From Streptomyces sp. RPA4-2 (GTDB taxonomy: Bacteria; Actinomycetota; Actinomycetes; Streptomycetales; Streptomycetaceae), in contig NZ_CP050975.2 in assembly GCF_012273515.2 (NCBI RefSeq), positions 9,734,001 through 9,798,000 of the forward strand: 64,000 bases of DNA, given 5' to 3'. Below, piece after piece: positions 43,185 through 51,580 of this stretch (its first letter is position 1; every line of letters begins with the position of its first letter). A model generated the notes under the pieces. That model saw only the letters and a program-made list of their open reading frames with translations. It ran no database searches and was not told the DNA's origin. Made by a program: the position numbers and the translations under genes.

Positions 43185-44255
43185 TCATTCGGGGGGCGCA
43201 GCGACTGCTCGCTCCGCTGTGGGCCGGCGGTTCCTCAGAAGGCAGAAGACCACCGTCGAGACGAGGGCCCAGCCGGTGAGGACCAGGAACGGGAAGGCGT
43301 GCAGATATCCGGGGAAGTAGACCTCGGTGTGGATCGCCCCGATCGCCGCGCCCGTCGGCAGCCAACGACCGACCAGGCCCAGGAACGTGGGGAGCAGGGG
43401 CCAGGAGACCGCGCCGCCGGAGGAGGGGTTCCCGATCAGCACCATCAGACCCCAGGTGGGGATGAGGGCCCATCGTCCGACCAGGACCAGGAACATGAGG
43501 AACACCGCGCTGGCGGCGTACATCGTCAGGGCCAGCGTCAGCCAGACCGAGGCGAAAGGCAGTTCGAGCGCACCGAGACCCCAGTCCACGACCGCCACGA
43601 TGGCGAACGCCCCCAGCAGGGAGTACGCGATGGTGAACGCGATGCGCGCACCGGCGCCGAGTTCCCTCGCGTGCACACTGAGCTGGATCCCGCCCACGTA
43701 ACTGACCACCACGGCCGCCAGCGAGATGTAGAAGATCGCCAGACCGCGAGGATCGCCCCGCTGGTTCGGTTTGATGTCCCGTACCACGACGGCCTTTCCC
43801 AGGTCCTTTCCCACCGCCTGCGCCGCTTGCTCGACCACCTGGGCCACCGACGCGCCCGACGCGGACGAGACATCCACCGTGACCGTGCGCTCCTGCCGCA
43901 CGTCGAAGATCGCGAAGACCGCCTGTTTCTCGGCCGCTTCCCTGGCCTGTGCGTAGCCGGGGTACGTGTGGACCATCAACGAGCCGTCCATCGCGCTCTC
44001 CATACCGGTCAGAAAGGCGCCGTGGGCCGCGTCCGGCGGGCCGATCACCGCGGTCGGCACCCGGTGCGGGGTCGGATTGGCGAAGGCGTAGGTGTACGAC
44101 CACGCGAAGACGCCCGCCACGGCCGAGACGAGGAGCACGATCACCGTCGCGGGCAGGAGAGGGGAACGCGCGAAGGACTGCCACCGCTTCGCCCGCCTCG
44201 AAGGCCGTCGGTGGGCCTCGTGGGCACGGTCGCCCCGCGCGTCCGGCTCTGCCAT
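43185..44255 (-). CDS. DUF3533 / ABC-2-type membrane protein
   Basis: 356 residues. An N-terminal helix (LLPATVIVLLVSAVAGVFAWSY, about 37-58) and an extracellular domain (60-190) precede five more helices (LAIFYISLAAVVVSYVGGI, AIVAVVDWGLGAL, WLTLALTMYAASAVFLMFLVLVG, TFLGLVGRWLPTGAAIGAI, FPFLVLTGWALVSTVVFCLL). This matches YhgE/Pip-like DUF3533 proteins related to ABC-2 permeases. No ATPase gene is adjacent. ATG 44255 lies seven bases after TAGCGT, again without a ribosome site. Function unknown, perhaps export. Confidence 0.83.
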   Translation of the reverse strand: MAEPDARGDRAHEAHRRPSRRAKRWQSFARSPLLPATVIVLLVSAVAGVFAWSYTYAFANPTPHRVPTAVIGPPDAAHGAFLTGMESAMDGSLMVHTYPGYAQAREAAEKQAVFAIFDVRQERTVTVDVSSASGASVAQVVEQAAQAVGKDLGKAVVVRDIKPNQRGDPRGLAIFYISLAAVVVSYVGGIQLSVHARELGAGARIAFTIAYSLLGAFAIVAVVDWGLGALELPFASVWLTLALTMYAASAVFLMFLVLVGRWALIPTWGLMVLIGNPSSGGAVSWPLLPTFLGLVGRWLPTGAAIGAIHTEVYFPGYLHAFPFLVLTGWALVSTVVFCLLRNRRPTAERAVAAPPE

Positions 44256-44530
44256 GGCGTTGACGCTAGGTCGGCCGGCCTGGCCGCGCATCCGGAAGGC
44301 AGCCTCGTGGGAGAGGCCCGCGGACGGCCTTCCCGCCGGGTGCCGTCGAGCCGTCCGGTGAGGAGTGGGCCGACGGTTTCGGGCGCCTCGGCCTGAGGGA
44401 AGTTGCCCGCTCCGGGAGGTCCGCTCGGCACGGTCGGCTTCGCGTGCGGGACCGTCTCGCGGACGCGCGGGAGTGACTCTGGTCGTCGGGACCGACGGCG
44501 GTCACTCGGGCCGAGGTGCGGCACGCGGAT

Positions 44531-45055
44531 TCAGTGGTCCCCGCGTTCCCCGTCCGACACGAACCGCGCGGCCGTGTCGGGCAGACCCACGTCGTGGCCC
44601 TTCGCGCACTGCACCACGGCGCCGACCGGGCTTCCGCAGCCGACGTGGACGAGTTCGACGCCGCCTTCGTTGCCGAGGCGCGCTCCCCATTCCATCAGGG
44701 CGACGAACACGGGGAACAGCGACCGGCCCAGATCGGTGAGGACGTACTCGTACCTGGTCCGCTGGCCGGGCTCCCGGTAGGGATGCCGTTCGAGCAGACC
44801 CGCGTCGACGAGGCGCTTGAGCCGCTGGGAGGTGACGGCTTCGGTCAGACCGGTGTGCCGGGCGAGCGCGTCGAAGCGCCGGGCGCCGTAGTAGATCTCG
44901 CGCAGGAGGATCATCGCGGACCGCGTGCCGACCAGTTCCAGGGCGTGCTCCATGTGGCACCAGTCGGCCACGGTCTCGTCGTAGTCGGAGAATCGCCCGG
45001 TCTTGGTGATCACCGGCTCGACACCGGCTTCCGGCGCCCCGCTGGACTCCGTCAT
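44531..45055 (-). CDS. HxlR family transcriptional regulator
   Basis: 174 residues. The HxlR core has WCHMEHALELVGTRSAMILLREIYYGARRFDALARHTGLTEAVTSQRLKRLVDAGLLERHPY and RYEYVLTDLGRSLFPVFVALMEWG. A short C-terminal extension contains two cysteines (VHVGCGSPVGAVVQCAKGHD). It is divergent from the MFS transporter with 56 bp between starts, the usual regulator-pump arrangement. A TAGTCAGCCT direct repeat in the spacer is a candidate operator. ATG 45055 is used; an ATG at 45088 is possible. Confidence 0.88.
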   Translation of the reverse strand: MTESSGAPEAGVEPVITKTGRFSDYDETVADWCHMEHALELVGTRSAMILLREIYYGARRFDALARHTGLTEAVTSQRLKRLVDAGLLERHPYREPGQRTRYEYVLTDLGRSLFPVFVALMEWGARLGNEGGVELVHVGCGSPVGAVVQCAKGHDVGLPDTAARFVSDGERGDH

Positions 45056-45087
45056 GGCCTCACGCTCTCCCTGGCTACAGATTTGCA

Positions 45088-45132
45088 TAGTCAGCCTGAT
45101 ATCTTCTGGCTATGGTTTCCACTAGTCAGCCT
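45088..45132. promoter_or_regulatory. Candidate HxlR operator: TAGTCAGCCT direct repeat
   Basis: TAGTCAGCCT at 45088-45097 and 45123-45132, 35 bp apart. One copy precedes and one lies within the first codons of the MFS gene. The MFS -10 box TATCTT (45100-45105) lies between them. Confidence 0.5.
45100..45105 (+). promoter_or_regulatory. -10 box of leaderless MFS promoter
   Basis: TATCTT, six bases, then ATG 45112; there is no ribosome site. Confidence 0.5.
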
Positions 45133-46662
45133 AACATCGCCGCAGTTCCGACCCCTGTGTCCAGCACCATCCCGAACGGGCGGAGGTGGTGGGCTCTTCT
45201 GGTCCTCTGCCTCGGTGTGATGATGGTCTTCGTCAACGTTTCCTCGACGATCTCGGCACTCTCGCCGCTTCAGGACGCCCTGCACCTGTCCGCGAGCACC
45301 ACGGTCTGGGTGAGCAGTGCTTTCAGCCTCGCCCTGGTGAGTCTGGTGCTGTCGGCCGGCACGCTGAGCGACATCCTCGGGCGGCGGCGGACGCTCCTGT
45401 CGGGCGTCACGCTTTTCACGATCGGCAGTGTCATCGCCTTTCTGGCGGGCAACGCGGGCCTGCTCATCGCGGCCCAGGCGCTGATGGGAGTCGGGGCGGC
45501 GGCCGTCCTGCCGTCCAGCCTGGCGATCGTGAGTCACACGTTCACCGACCCGCATGAGCGCACCGGCGCCATCAGCGCCTGGGCGAGCTGCGCGGGCCTC
45601 GGGCTGGCGGTCGGACCCCTGGTGGCGGGCGTACTGCTCGACCGGGTGTCGTGGCACGCCGTCTTCCTCACCAACGTGGTCATCGGCGTGCTCGCCCTGA
45701 TCCTCACCCCGCTCCTGGTGACCGAGAGCAAGCACCCGACACGCCGGTTCGACCCGGCGGGCGTCGTGCTCGGCACCCTCGCCGTCGCGTCCGCCACGTA
45801 CGCGATCATCGAGGGTGGCTCCACGGGCTACGGCCGGCCCGTCATCATCGCCGCGTACGTCGTCTTCGTCGTCTCGCTGGCGGCCTTCGTGCGGGTCGAA
45901 CTCCGCCAGGACGACCCCATGCTGCAACTGCGGCTGTTCAAGAACGCGTCGTTCACGATGGTGATGAGCATCAGCGCCGTCACCATGTTCGGCTTCGTCG
46001 GCATCTCACTGCTCACCGTCCTCCATCTGGAGCGGGTCGCCCACGACAGCGCCCTGATGACGGGCGTGAAGCTGCTCCCGATGTTCGCCACCTACATCGT
46101 TGTCAGCGCGTTCGCCGGCCGCCTGGTGCGCAGAATCGGCGTCCCGGCCACGCTCATCACCGGCCTCGTCCTCATGGGCGCGGGGGCCTTCGCACTCCTG
46201 GCGGCCGGACCCTTCAGCGGGTACGGGGCCATGTGGCCCGGCCTGTTCGTCGCCGGCGTGGGCTCGGCCGTCCTGGTGGCGCCGTCGACCGCCGCGGCCG
46301 TCAACAGCGTGCCACCGCTCCAGGCCGGCATGGCGGCCGCGTCGGTCAACATGTTCCGCCAGCTCGGCAGCGTGCTCGGCCCCAGTGTTCTGGGCACCCT
46401 GGTCACCACCCGCTTCCCGGACTACCTGCACGACCGGCTGGCCGCGTCCGGCGTCCCGGCCGACCGCGTCGACGGCGTGGTCGCCGGAATCACCCACGGC
46501 GGGACGAGCAGCCCCCCGGCCGCACAGGCGCATGCGATCTCCGTCGCCGTCCCCCAGGCCTTCAGCGAAGCCCTTCATCTGGGCTGGCTCGTCGCCGGGA
46601 TCGTGCTCCTCGTGATGACCGTCCCGACGGTGTGGTTCCTGCGCCGTCCCGCGGCGGCATAG
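45112..46662 (+). CDS. MFS transporter, DHA2 (EmrB/QacA, 14-helix) type
   Basis: 516 residues with about 14 transmembrane helices. Motif A appears as LSDILGRRRTLLSG (about 82-95), motif C-like AISAWASCAGLGLAVGPLVAGVLLDRVSW (about 151-179) marks drug:H+ antiporters, and the first helix carries LCLGVMMVFVNVSSTISALSPLQ. It would export small toxic compounds using the proton gradient. Divergent from the HxlR regulator, likely its repressor. ATG 45112 appears leaderless. Confidence 0.92.
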   Translation: MVSTSQPNIAAVPTPVSSTIPNGRRWWALLVLCLGVMMVFVNVSSTISALSPLQDALHLSASTTVWVSSAFSLALVSLVLSAGTLSDILGRRRTLLSGVTLFTIGSVIAFLAGNAGLLIAAQALMGVGAAAVLPSSLAIVSHTFTDPHERTGAISAWASCAGLGLAVGPLVAGVLLDRVSWHAVFLTNVVIGVLALILTPLLVTESKHPTRRFDPAGVVLGTLAVASATYAIIEGGSTGYGRPVIIAAYVVFVVSLAAFVRVELRQDDPMLQLRLFKNASFTMVMSISAVTMFGFVGISLLTVLHLERVAHDSALMTGVKLLPMFATYIVVSAFAGRLVRRIGVPATLITGLVLMGAGAFALLAAGPFSGYGAMWPGLFVAGVGSAVLVAPSTAAAVNSVPPLQAGMAAASVNMFRQLGSVLGPSVLGTLVTTRFPDYLHDRLAASGVPADRVDGVVAGITHGGTSSPPAAQAHAISVAVPQAFSEALHLGWLVAGIVLLVMTVPTVWFLRRPAAA

Positions 46663-46763
46663 ACCGACGGACGTTCCAGGGATGCCGGATCACTGCTGAC
46701 CGGGCCGCTGCCGGCGCCGTCTGCGCCGCCAGCGCCGTCTGCGCCATCAGCGTTGTCGGTGTG

Positions 46764-47579
46764 TCATCGGTGTTGTCGCGCAAGCGGCTCGGTGGAGTGA
46801 TGGATCCAATGACGGATCCAGTCGACGAGGGCCGTGACCCGGGCGAAGTAGTTCTCCTGGCCCTCCGCTCCGCACGGATGGCTACCGACGGTGCCGCTGG
46901 TGATACCGACGAGGGTGAACCCGCCCCGGGCGTTGCGGTGCATCAGGGGTGCTCCGCTGTCCCCGTAGCAGGGCGCCCGGTGGCCCCGGATGAGCGTGCA
47001 CAGGTGGACCTTCCGTCGAAGCCCCTGCCGGAAGCACCGGCCGCTCTCGGTCTGGTGCGTCTCCAGCAGCGTGTCCGAGGCGGGACCGTCCTCACGGGTG
47101 TGGCCCCAGCCGGCGACCACCAGCGGCCCCGGATACGACGTCGGGCGGGAGGAGGCGGGCAACGCCAGGGGCGCGACCGTGCGACCGAACCTCACGGGCG
47201 GGTCCAGCCGCAGGAGCGCCGCGTCATAACGGAGAGGGCCGCCGCCCGGCGCGTACCGCGGGTGCCTGACGACGCGGACCACCCGGAACGAACCGTCGGT
47301 CTCCGTCCGGAGCGCGGTGCTGCCCAGGACCACCCTGATGTCCTGGCTGTCGACACAATGGCCGGCGGTGAGGACCCACCTCTCGCTCACCAGGGTGCCC
47401 GCGCAGGAGCCCTGGTGCCGTCCGTCCCGCAGGATCTGGATCTGCGCCATCCAGGGGTACTTGGCCGGCGAGGTCACCCGATCGCCGTTGACGATCCCTC
47501 GAGCCTCCGCCGACATGCCGATCACGAGGGCGAAGGACGCCAGTACGGCCGTCAGCGCCCGGCGGGAAATCCCTGTCAT
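46764..47579 (-). CDS. Secreted trypsin-like serine protease (S1)
   Basis: 271 residues. A signal peptide (TGISRRALTAVLASFALVIGMSAEARG) leads the mature IVNG-type start, GIVNGDRVTSPAKYPWMAQI. The triad is complete: His in VLTAGHC, Asp in RYDAALLRL, Ser in CYGDSGAPL; three cysteine pairs are plausible. Ser in place of the usual Gly-rich GDSGGP (here GDSGAP) is a mild change. The S1 pocket region (ITSGTVGSHPCG) suggests it is not a strict trypsin. ATG 47579 follows GGGGAG. Extracellular. Confidence 0.9.
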   Translation of the reverse strand: MTGISRRALTAVLASFALVIGMSAEARGIVNGDRVTSPAKYPWMAQIQILRDGRHQGSCAGTLVSERWVLTAGHCVDSQDIRVVLGSTALRTETDGSFRVVRVVRHPRYAPGGGPLRYDAALLRLDPPVRFGRTVAPLALPASSRPTSYPGPLVVAGWGHTREDGPASDTLLETHQTESGRCFRQGLRRKVHLCTLIRGHRAPCYGDSGAPLMHRNARGGFTLVGITSGTVGSHPCGAEGQENYFARVTALVDWIRHWIHHSTEPLARQHR

Positions 47580-47741
47580 CCGCCACTCCCCGAACCGAGT
47601 CGTCCACCGCATCCCGAACCGATCGGGCGACGGTCGGTGATCGTAAGGGGCGAGGCCTCGGTCGTCGGACAGGCGCGACGGGTTCTGCCTCATCCGCTTC
47701 CGGACAGGACGGCAGGGAACGCCTGATCGCGGCGTCAGGGC

Positions 47742-48548
47742 TCAGGGTGCGGTGTCGAGGATGTCCAGGGGGCGTGCCTGCCACGTCGCCCAGTCGCCGC
47801 TGATGGCGCTCGCCGCGCGCAGCAACAGGGGCAGGTGGTGGTCGACTAGGGTTTCCACCGAGGTCTCGGCGGCGTGGGCGTTGACGTTCACGGCCGCGAC
47901 GGTCCTGCCGTTCCCGTCGCGTACGGGCGCGGCGACCGAGCGGATGCCCGGCGCGAGGTCCTGATCGGTGACCGCCCATCCCTTGGCCCGCACATCACGC
48001 AGGGCGGCGTGGATCTCGTCCCGGTCCGGGGTCCAGCGCGGGGTGACGCCGGAACGGCTGGGTTCGGCCAGGGACTTGTCGAGTTCGTCGTGCGACAGCG
48101 TGGCCAGCAGAACCTTGCCGAGCGAGGTCTGCAGGGCGGGGAACCTGGTACCGATGGTGACGCCGAGGGTGACCAGTTTCGGTACGGCGACCCTGGCCAC
48201 GTAGACGATGTCGGACCCGTCGAGCTGGGCGATCGAGCAGGACTCGTTGGTCTGTTCGACCAGATCGCGCAGGTGGGGACGCGCGAGTTCCCAGAGGTTC
48301 ATCGAGCCGATGTACGCGGTGCCGAGGTCGAGCACCCGGGGCGTGAGGCAGAAGCCGCGCTCCTGCGAGCGGACGTAGCCGAGCTGCTCCAGGGTGATGA
48401 GGATCCTCCGGGCCGTGGGGCGGGCGAGGCCCGTGGCGCCGGCGATCTCGCTGAGGGTCATGGAGCCGCAGCCCGGCCGGAAGCAGCGCAACACGTCCAG
48501 CCCTCGGGCGAGGGCCTCGATGAACTCGGGATTTCCGTCTCGGCGCAT
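47742..48548 (-). CDS. IclR family transcriptional regulator (PcaR/PobR-like)
   Basis: 268 residues. The N-terminal winged helix has EALARGLDVLRCFRPGCGSMTLSEIAGATGLARPTARRILITLEQLGYVRSQERGFCLTPRVLDLG. The effector domain has ESCSIAQLDGSDIVYVARV, RFPALQTSLGKVLLA and DLAPGIRSVAAPVRDGNGRTVAAVNV. The closest relatives I recall are PcaR/PobR-type regulators of aromatic catabolism. It is divergent from the dioxygenase operon, surely its target. ATG 48548 lies six bases after TAGCCT and lacks a ribosome site. Confidence 0.92.
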   Translation of the reverse strand: MRRDGNPEFIEALARGLDVLRCFRPGCGSMTLSEIAGATGLARPTARRILITLEQLGYVRSQERGFCLTPRVLDLGTAYIGSMNLWELARPHLRDLVEQTNESCSIAQLDGSDIVYVARVAVPKLVTLGVTIGTRFPALQTSLGKVLLATLSHDELDKSLAEPSRSGVTPRWTPDRDEIHAALRDVRAKGWAVTDQDLAPGIRSVAAPVRDGNGRTVAAVNVNAHAAETSVETLVDHHLPLLLRAASAISGDWATWQARPLDILDTAP

Positions 48549-48554
48549 AGGGCC

Positions 48555-48560
48555 AGGCTA
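48555..48560 (-). promoter_or_regulatory. -10 box of leaderless IclR promoter
   Basis: Minus-strand TAGCCT (48560-48555), six bases, then ATG at 48548. Confidence 0.5.
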
Positions 48561-48641
48561 GCCGAGCGGACATCGGTCCGGCAGATCCACCTTCTTCTGA
48601 TCGGTGCAGAGGTCTTGTTTCGCTCTCAACCATGCGGCAGA

Positions 48642-48670
48642 TTGACCGCTGTGCGGACAGCCGTCCGCAC
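48642..48670 (+). promoter_or_regulatory. Candidate promoter/operator of dioxygenase operon
   Basis: TTGACC (48642-48647) is followed by the perfect inverted repeat GTGCGGAC-AGCC-GTCCGCAC (48651-48670), where RNA polymerase would sit. It lies 33 bases before the dioxygenase start and is a likely IclR-regulator site. Confidence 0.5.
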
Positions 48671-48702
48671 GATGTCGGGCAGGCCGGACCAAGGAGGATT
48701 CC

Positions 48703-49584
48703 ATGGCCTTCGTGACGGAGGAGAATCTCACCGACCTCGCGGAGAAGCGCTGGGCCACCGCCCATTCGCCCCGGCTCGCCGAACTGACGACGGCGTTGGT
48801 GCGGCACCTGCACGCGTTCGCCCGCGAGGTCCGGCTCACCGAGGACGAGTGGACGGCGGCCGTGGAGTGGCTCACGGCGACCGGGAGGATCAGCGACGAC
48901 AAACGTCAGGAGTTCATCCTCGCCTCCGACGTGCTCGGGCTGAGCACGCTCGTCGTGCAGCTCAACCACCGCTTCGCACCGGCCGCGACGCCCGCCACGG
49001 TCCTCGGCCCGTTCCACATCGACGGCTCACCGCCGGCCCCGCACGGCTTCGACATGTCCGACGGTGTCGAGGGCACTCCCTTGTTCGTCACCGGCCGCGT
49101 GCTCGGACTCGACGGAACTCCGTTGCCGGACGTCGTCCTGGACGTGTGGCAGGCCGACGCGGACGGCGCCTACGAGTCACAGCTCGCGGACGTCGACGAG
49201 GCACGGCTGCGCGCGAAGTACCGGACGCGGTCCGACGGGACGTACTGCGTGCGCACCATCGCGCCGCTCGGTTACGCCATCCCGATGGACGGACCGGTCG
49301 GCGCTCTCATCGGCCGGACCGGCATCAGTCACTACCGGCCCGCGCACATCCACTTCCTCATCGACCACCCCGGCCACGACCGGCTGATCACCCACCTGTT
49401 CCGGAGCGGCTCGCCCTACCTCGACAGCGATGTCGTGTTCGGGACCAAGGACGAACTGGTCGTGGACTTCAGCGAGCATCCGGCCGGCCCGGCCCCGGAC
49501 GGGAGCACCGTCGACGCGCCTTATCTGCATGCCGAGTTCGACTTCGTGCTGCAGCCCTCGGCCTCGGGCGGGACGCGGCCGTGA
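48703..49584 (+). CDS. Intradiol ring-cleavage dioxygenase (hydroxyquinol 1,2-dioxygenase-like)
   Basis: 293 residues. The N-terminal helical dimerisation domain (about 1-100) contains FILASDVLGLSTLVVQLNHR and ATVLGPFHIDG. The catalytic beta-domain has LPDVVLDVWQADADGAYESQ, RTRSDGTYCVRTIAPLGYAIPMDGPVGALI and SHYRPAHIHFLI. The Tyr in GAYE, the Tyr in SHYRPAH and both His in AHIH are the expected Fe(III) ligands. It opens a catechol- or hydroxyquinol-type ring between the hydroxyls. CAAGGAGG precedes ATG 48703. First gene of a five-gene coupled operon divergent from an IclR regulator. Confidence 0.92.
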   Translation: MAFVTEENLTDLAEKRWATAHSPRLAELTTALVRHLHAFAREVRLTEDEWTAAVEWLTATGRISDDKRQEFILASDVLGLSTLVVQLNHRFAPAATPATVLGPFHIDGSPPAPHGFDMSDGVEGTPLFVTGRVLGLDGTPLPDVVLDVWQADADGAYESQLADVDEARLRAKYRTRSDGTYCVRTIAPLGYAIPMDGPVGALIGRTGISHYRPAHIHFLIDHPGHDRLITHLFRSGSPYLDSDVVFGTKDELVVDFSEHPAGPAPDGSTVDAPYLHAEFDFVLQPSASGGTRP

Positions 49585-50105
49585 ACTTCGGCCTTCTCCT
49601 GTTGCGGCTGCTTCTCGCCGCGCTCCTGTGCGGCCATGGCGCCCAGAAACTGTTCGGCCGGTTCGGCGGGGCCGGCCCCGACGCAACGGCCGCCGTCTTC
49701 GAACGATGGGGCTTCGTACCCGGCCGGCCCATGGTCCTGCTCGCGGGGCTGGCGGAGCTGACCGGAGCGGCGTCGCTCGCGACCGGCCTGCTCACTCCCG
49801 GCGGCTGCGCCGTCATCGTCGGCACGATGACGGTGGCGGCCGTGGCGACCGCCCCGAACGGGTTCTGGGCGCAACAGGGCGGCTGCGAGGTCCCGTTCTG
49901 GTACGGCGCGGCGGCCGCCGTCCTCGGCTACACCGGTCCGGGCGCATGGTCCCTCGACCACGCCGTCGGCCTCGACACACTCCACGGCCCCGGCTGGGGA
50001 ACCGCCGCGCTCGCCGTCGGGTCGGCCACCGCCGCCGTACCTCTCGTCCTCCGGTCGCGGGTGCTGCGCACCCGGGCACAGCACCACAACGAGGTGACTT
50101 CATGA
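49581..50105 (+). CDS. DoxX family membrane protein
   Basis: 174 residues with four to five transmembrane helices: LLLLRLLLAALLCGHGAQKLFG, PMVLLAGLAELTGAASLATGLL, GGCAVIVGTMTVAAVATA, and VPFWYGAAAAVLGYTGPGAWSLDHAVGL. The GHGAQKLFG and LAELTGA motifs are typical of DoxX. The GTG start overlaps the dioxygenase stop, and its own stop overlaps the amidohydrolase ATG. DoxX proteins often accompany oxygenases and may link to respiratory or redox partners; the exact role is not established. Confidence 0.88.
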   Translation: MNFGLLLLRLLLAALLCGHGAQKLFGRFGGAGPDATAAVFERWGFVPGRPMVLLAGLAELTGAASLATGLLTPGGCAVIVGTMTVAAVATAPNGFWAQQGGCEVPFWYGAAAAVLGYTGPGAWSLDHAVGLDTLHGPGWGTAALAVGSATAAVPLVLRSRVLRTRAQHHNEVTS

Positions 50106-51577
50106 CGATCGACACCCCGCACCCCGACGACCTCACCGCCGGACGCCCCCTTCTCTTCCGCAACGCCACCGTGCTGTCCATGGATCCCGCGATCGGCCTG
50201 CTGGAGGGCGGAGACGTCCTGGTGCGCGGGGAGCGCATCGAACGGGTCGGGCACGCGTTGACGGCACCCGAGGACGCGGTCGTGGTGGACGCCACCGGCG
50301 GCATCCTGATGCCGGGCATGGTCGACACACACCGGCACATGTGGCAGACGGCGCTGCGCGGGTTCGGCGCGGACTGGACGCTGTCCCAGTACTTCGTCTT
50401 CTACTACCTGAACTGGGGCAAGATCTTCCGCCCCGAGGACGTCCACGCGGGCAATCTGCTGTCGGCCGTCGAGGCGCTCGACGCGGGCGTGACCACGACG
50501 GTGGACTGGTCGCACGGACTGCGCACTCCCGAACACGGGGACGCGGCCGTCGAGGCGCTGCGGGCCGTGCCGGGCCGCTTCGTCCTCGCCTACGGCAACC
50601 TCCTGGGCGCGCCGTGGGAGTGGGCGACGGCCCCGGAGATGCGCAGGTTCGTGGACCGTCACTTCTCCGCGCGGGACGACATGCTGGGCCTCCAGCTGGC
50701 GTTCGACGTCACGGGCGACGCGGCGTTCCCGGAGAAGGCCGCGTTCGAGGCCGCCCGTGAGCTCGGCGTGCCGGTCACCACCCACGCCGGGGTCTGGGGC
50801 GCGACGGGCGACGACGGCATCCGCCTGATGTGGGACCACGGGTTCATGACCCCCGACGTCACCTATGTGCACTCCGCCACGCTCAGCGAGGACTCCTACC
50901 AGCGGATCGCCGCTTCCGGCGGCAGGGTGTCGGTGTCGGCGGAGAGCGAGCAGAACGCCGGACAGGGCTACCCGCCCACCTGGCGGCTGCGCCGGCACGG
51001 CATCCCGGTGTCGCTGTCGATGGACACCAGCGTGTGGTTCAGCGCCGACCTCTTCTCCGCGATGCGGGCCACACTCTCCGCCGACCGCGCCCGCGAGCAC
51101 CTGGAGGCCCACGCGGCCGGCGAGACGGTGGTCCATCACACGCTGCGGGCGCAGGACGTCGTCGAGTGGGCCACCCTCGGTGGCGCGCGGGTCCTCGGCC
51201 TCGACGACCGGATCGGCTCGCTGACACCGGGGAAGAAGGCGGACCTCGTACTGATCAGGAACGACCGCGCTCCGGCCATGTTCCCGCTCCTGCACCCCTA
51301 TGGGCATGTGGTGTACCAGGCCCAGCGGGCCGACGTGGACACGGTCGTCGTCGACGGCAGGGTCGTGAAGTACCGGCACGAACTGCTCGGTGTCGACCTG
51401 CCCAGGGCGCGCGAGGCCGTGGGCGCCACGGTCGAGTACGCCCGCAGGGCGCTGGGCGAGAAGGCGTGGCGGGAGGCGCTGGAGCCGGAGATCCCGCGCA
51501 CCGAGCCGGTCTCGAACCCGTACACCTACAGCACGTATCGCGGCGAGGGTGTCGCCGTGCGGCAGGAGGAGTCCTAA
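50102..51577 (+). CDS. Metal-dependent amidohydrolase (SsnA/TRZ-ATZ superfamily)
   Basis: 491 residues. The composite beta-sandwich/TIM-barrel has ILMPGMVDTHRHMWQTALRGFG (HxH metal ligands, about 76-80), a His in VPVTTHAGVWG, another in DVTYVHSATLS, and LSMDTSVWFSADLFSAM with the conserved Asp. The C-terminus has LTPGKKADLVLIRND. Family members deaminate or hydrolyse ring C-N bonds of heterocycles. It is unusual next to a ring-cleaving dioxygenase and suggests a nitrogen-containing or lactone intermediate. ATG overlaps the DoxX stop. Confidence 0.9.
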   Translation: MTIDTPHPDDLTAGRPLLFRNATVLSMDPAIGLLEGGDVLVRGERIERVGHALTAPEDAVVVDATGGILMPGMVDTHRHMWQTALRGFGADWTLSQYFVFYYLNWGKIFRPEDVHAGNLLSAVEALDAGVTTTVDWSHGLRTPEHGDAAVEALRAVPGRFVLAYGNLLGAPWEWATAPEMRRFVDRHFSARDDMLGLQLAFDVTGDAAFPEKAAFEAARELGVPVTTHAGVWGATGDDGIRLMWDHGFMTPDVTYVHSATLSEDSYQRIAASGGRVSVSAESEQNAGQGYPPTWRLRRHGIPVSLSMDTSVWFSADLFSAMRATLSADRAREHLEAHAAGETVVHHTLRAQDVVEWATLGGARVLGLDDRIGSLTPGKKADLVLIRNDRAPAMFPLLHPYGHVVYQAQRADVDTVVVDGRVVKYRHELLGVDLPRAREAVGATVEYARRALGEKAWREALEPEIPRTEPVSNPYTYSTYRGEGVAVRQEES

Positions 51578-51580
51578 GCC

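Noticed and set aside
46708..46745. Short direct repeat GCGCCGTCTGCGCC after the MFS gene
   Set aside because: Only two units and simple composition; too little to call a functional repeat.
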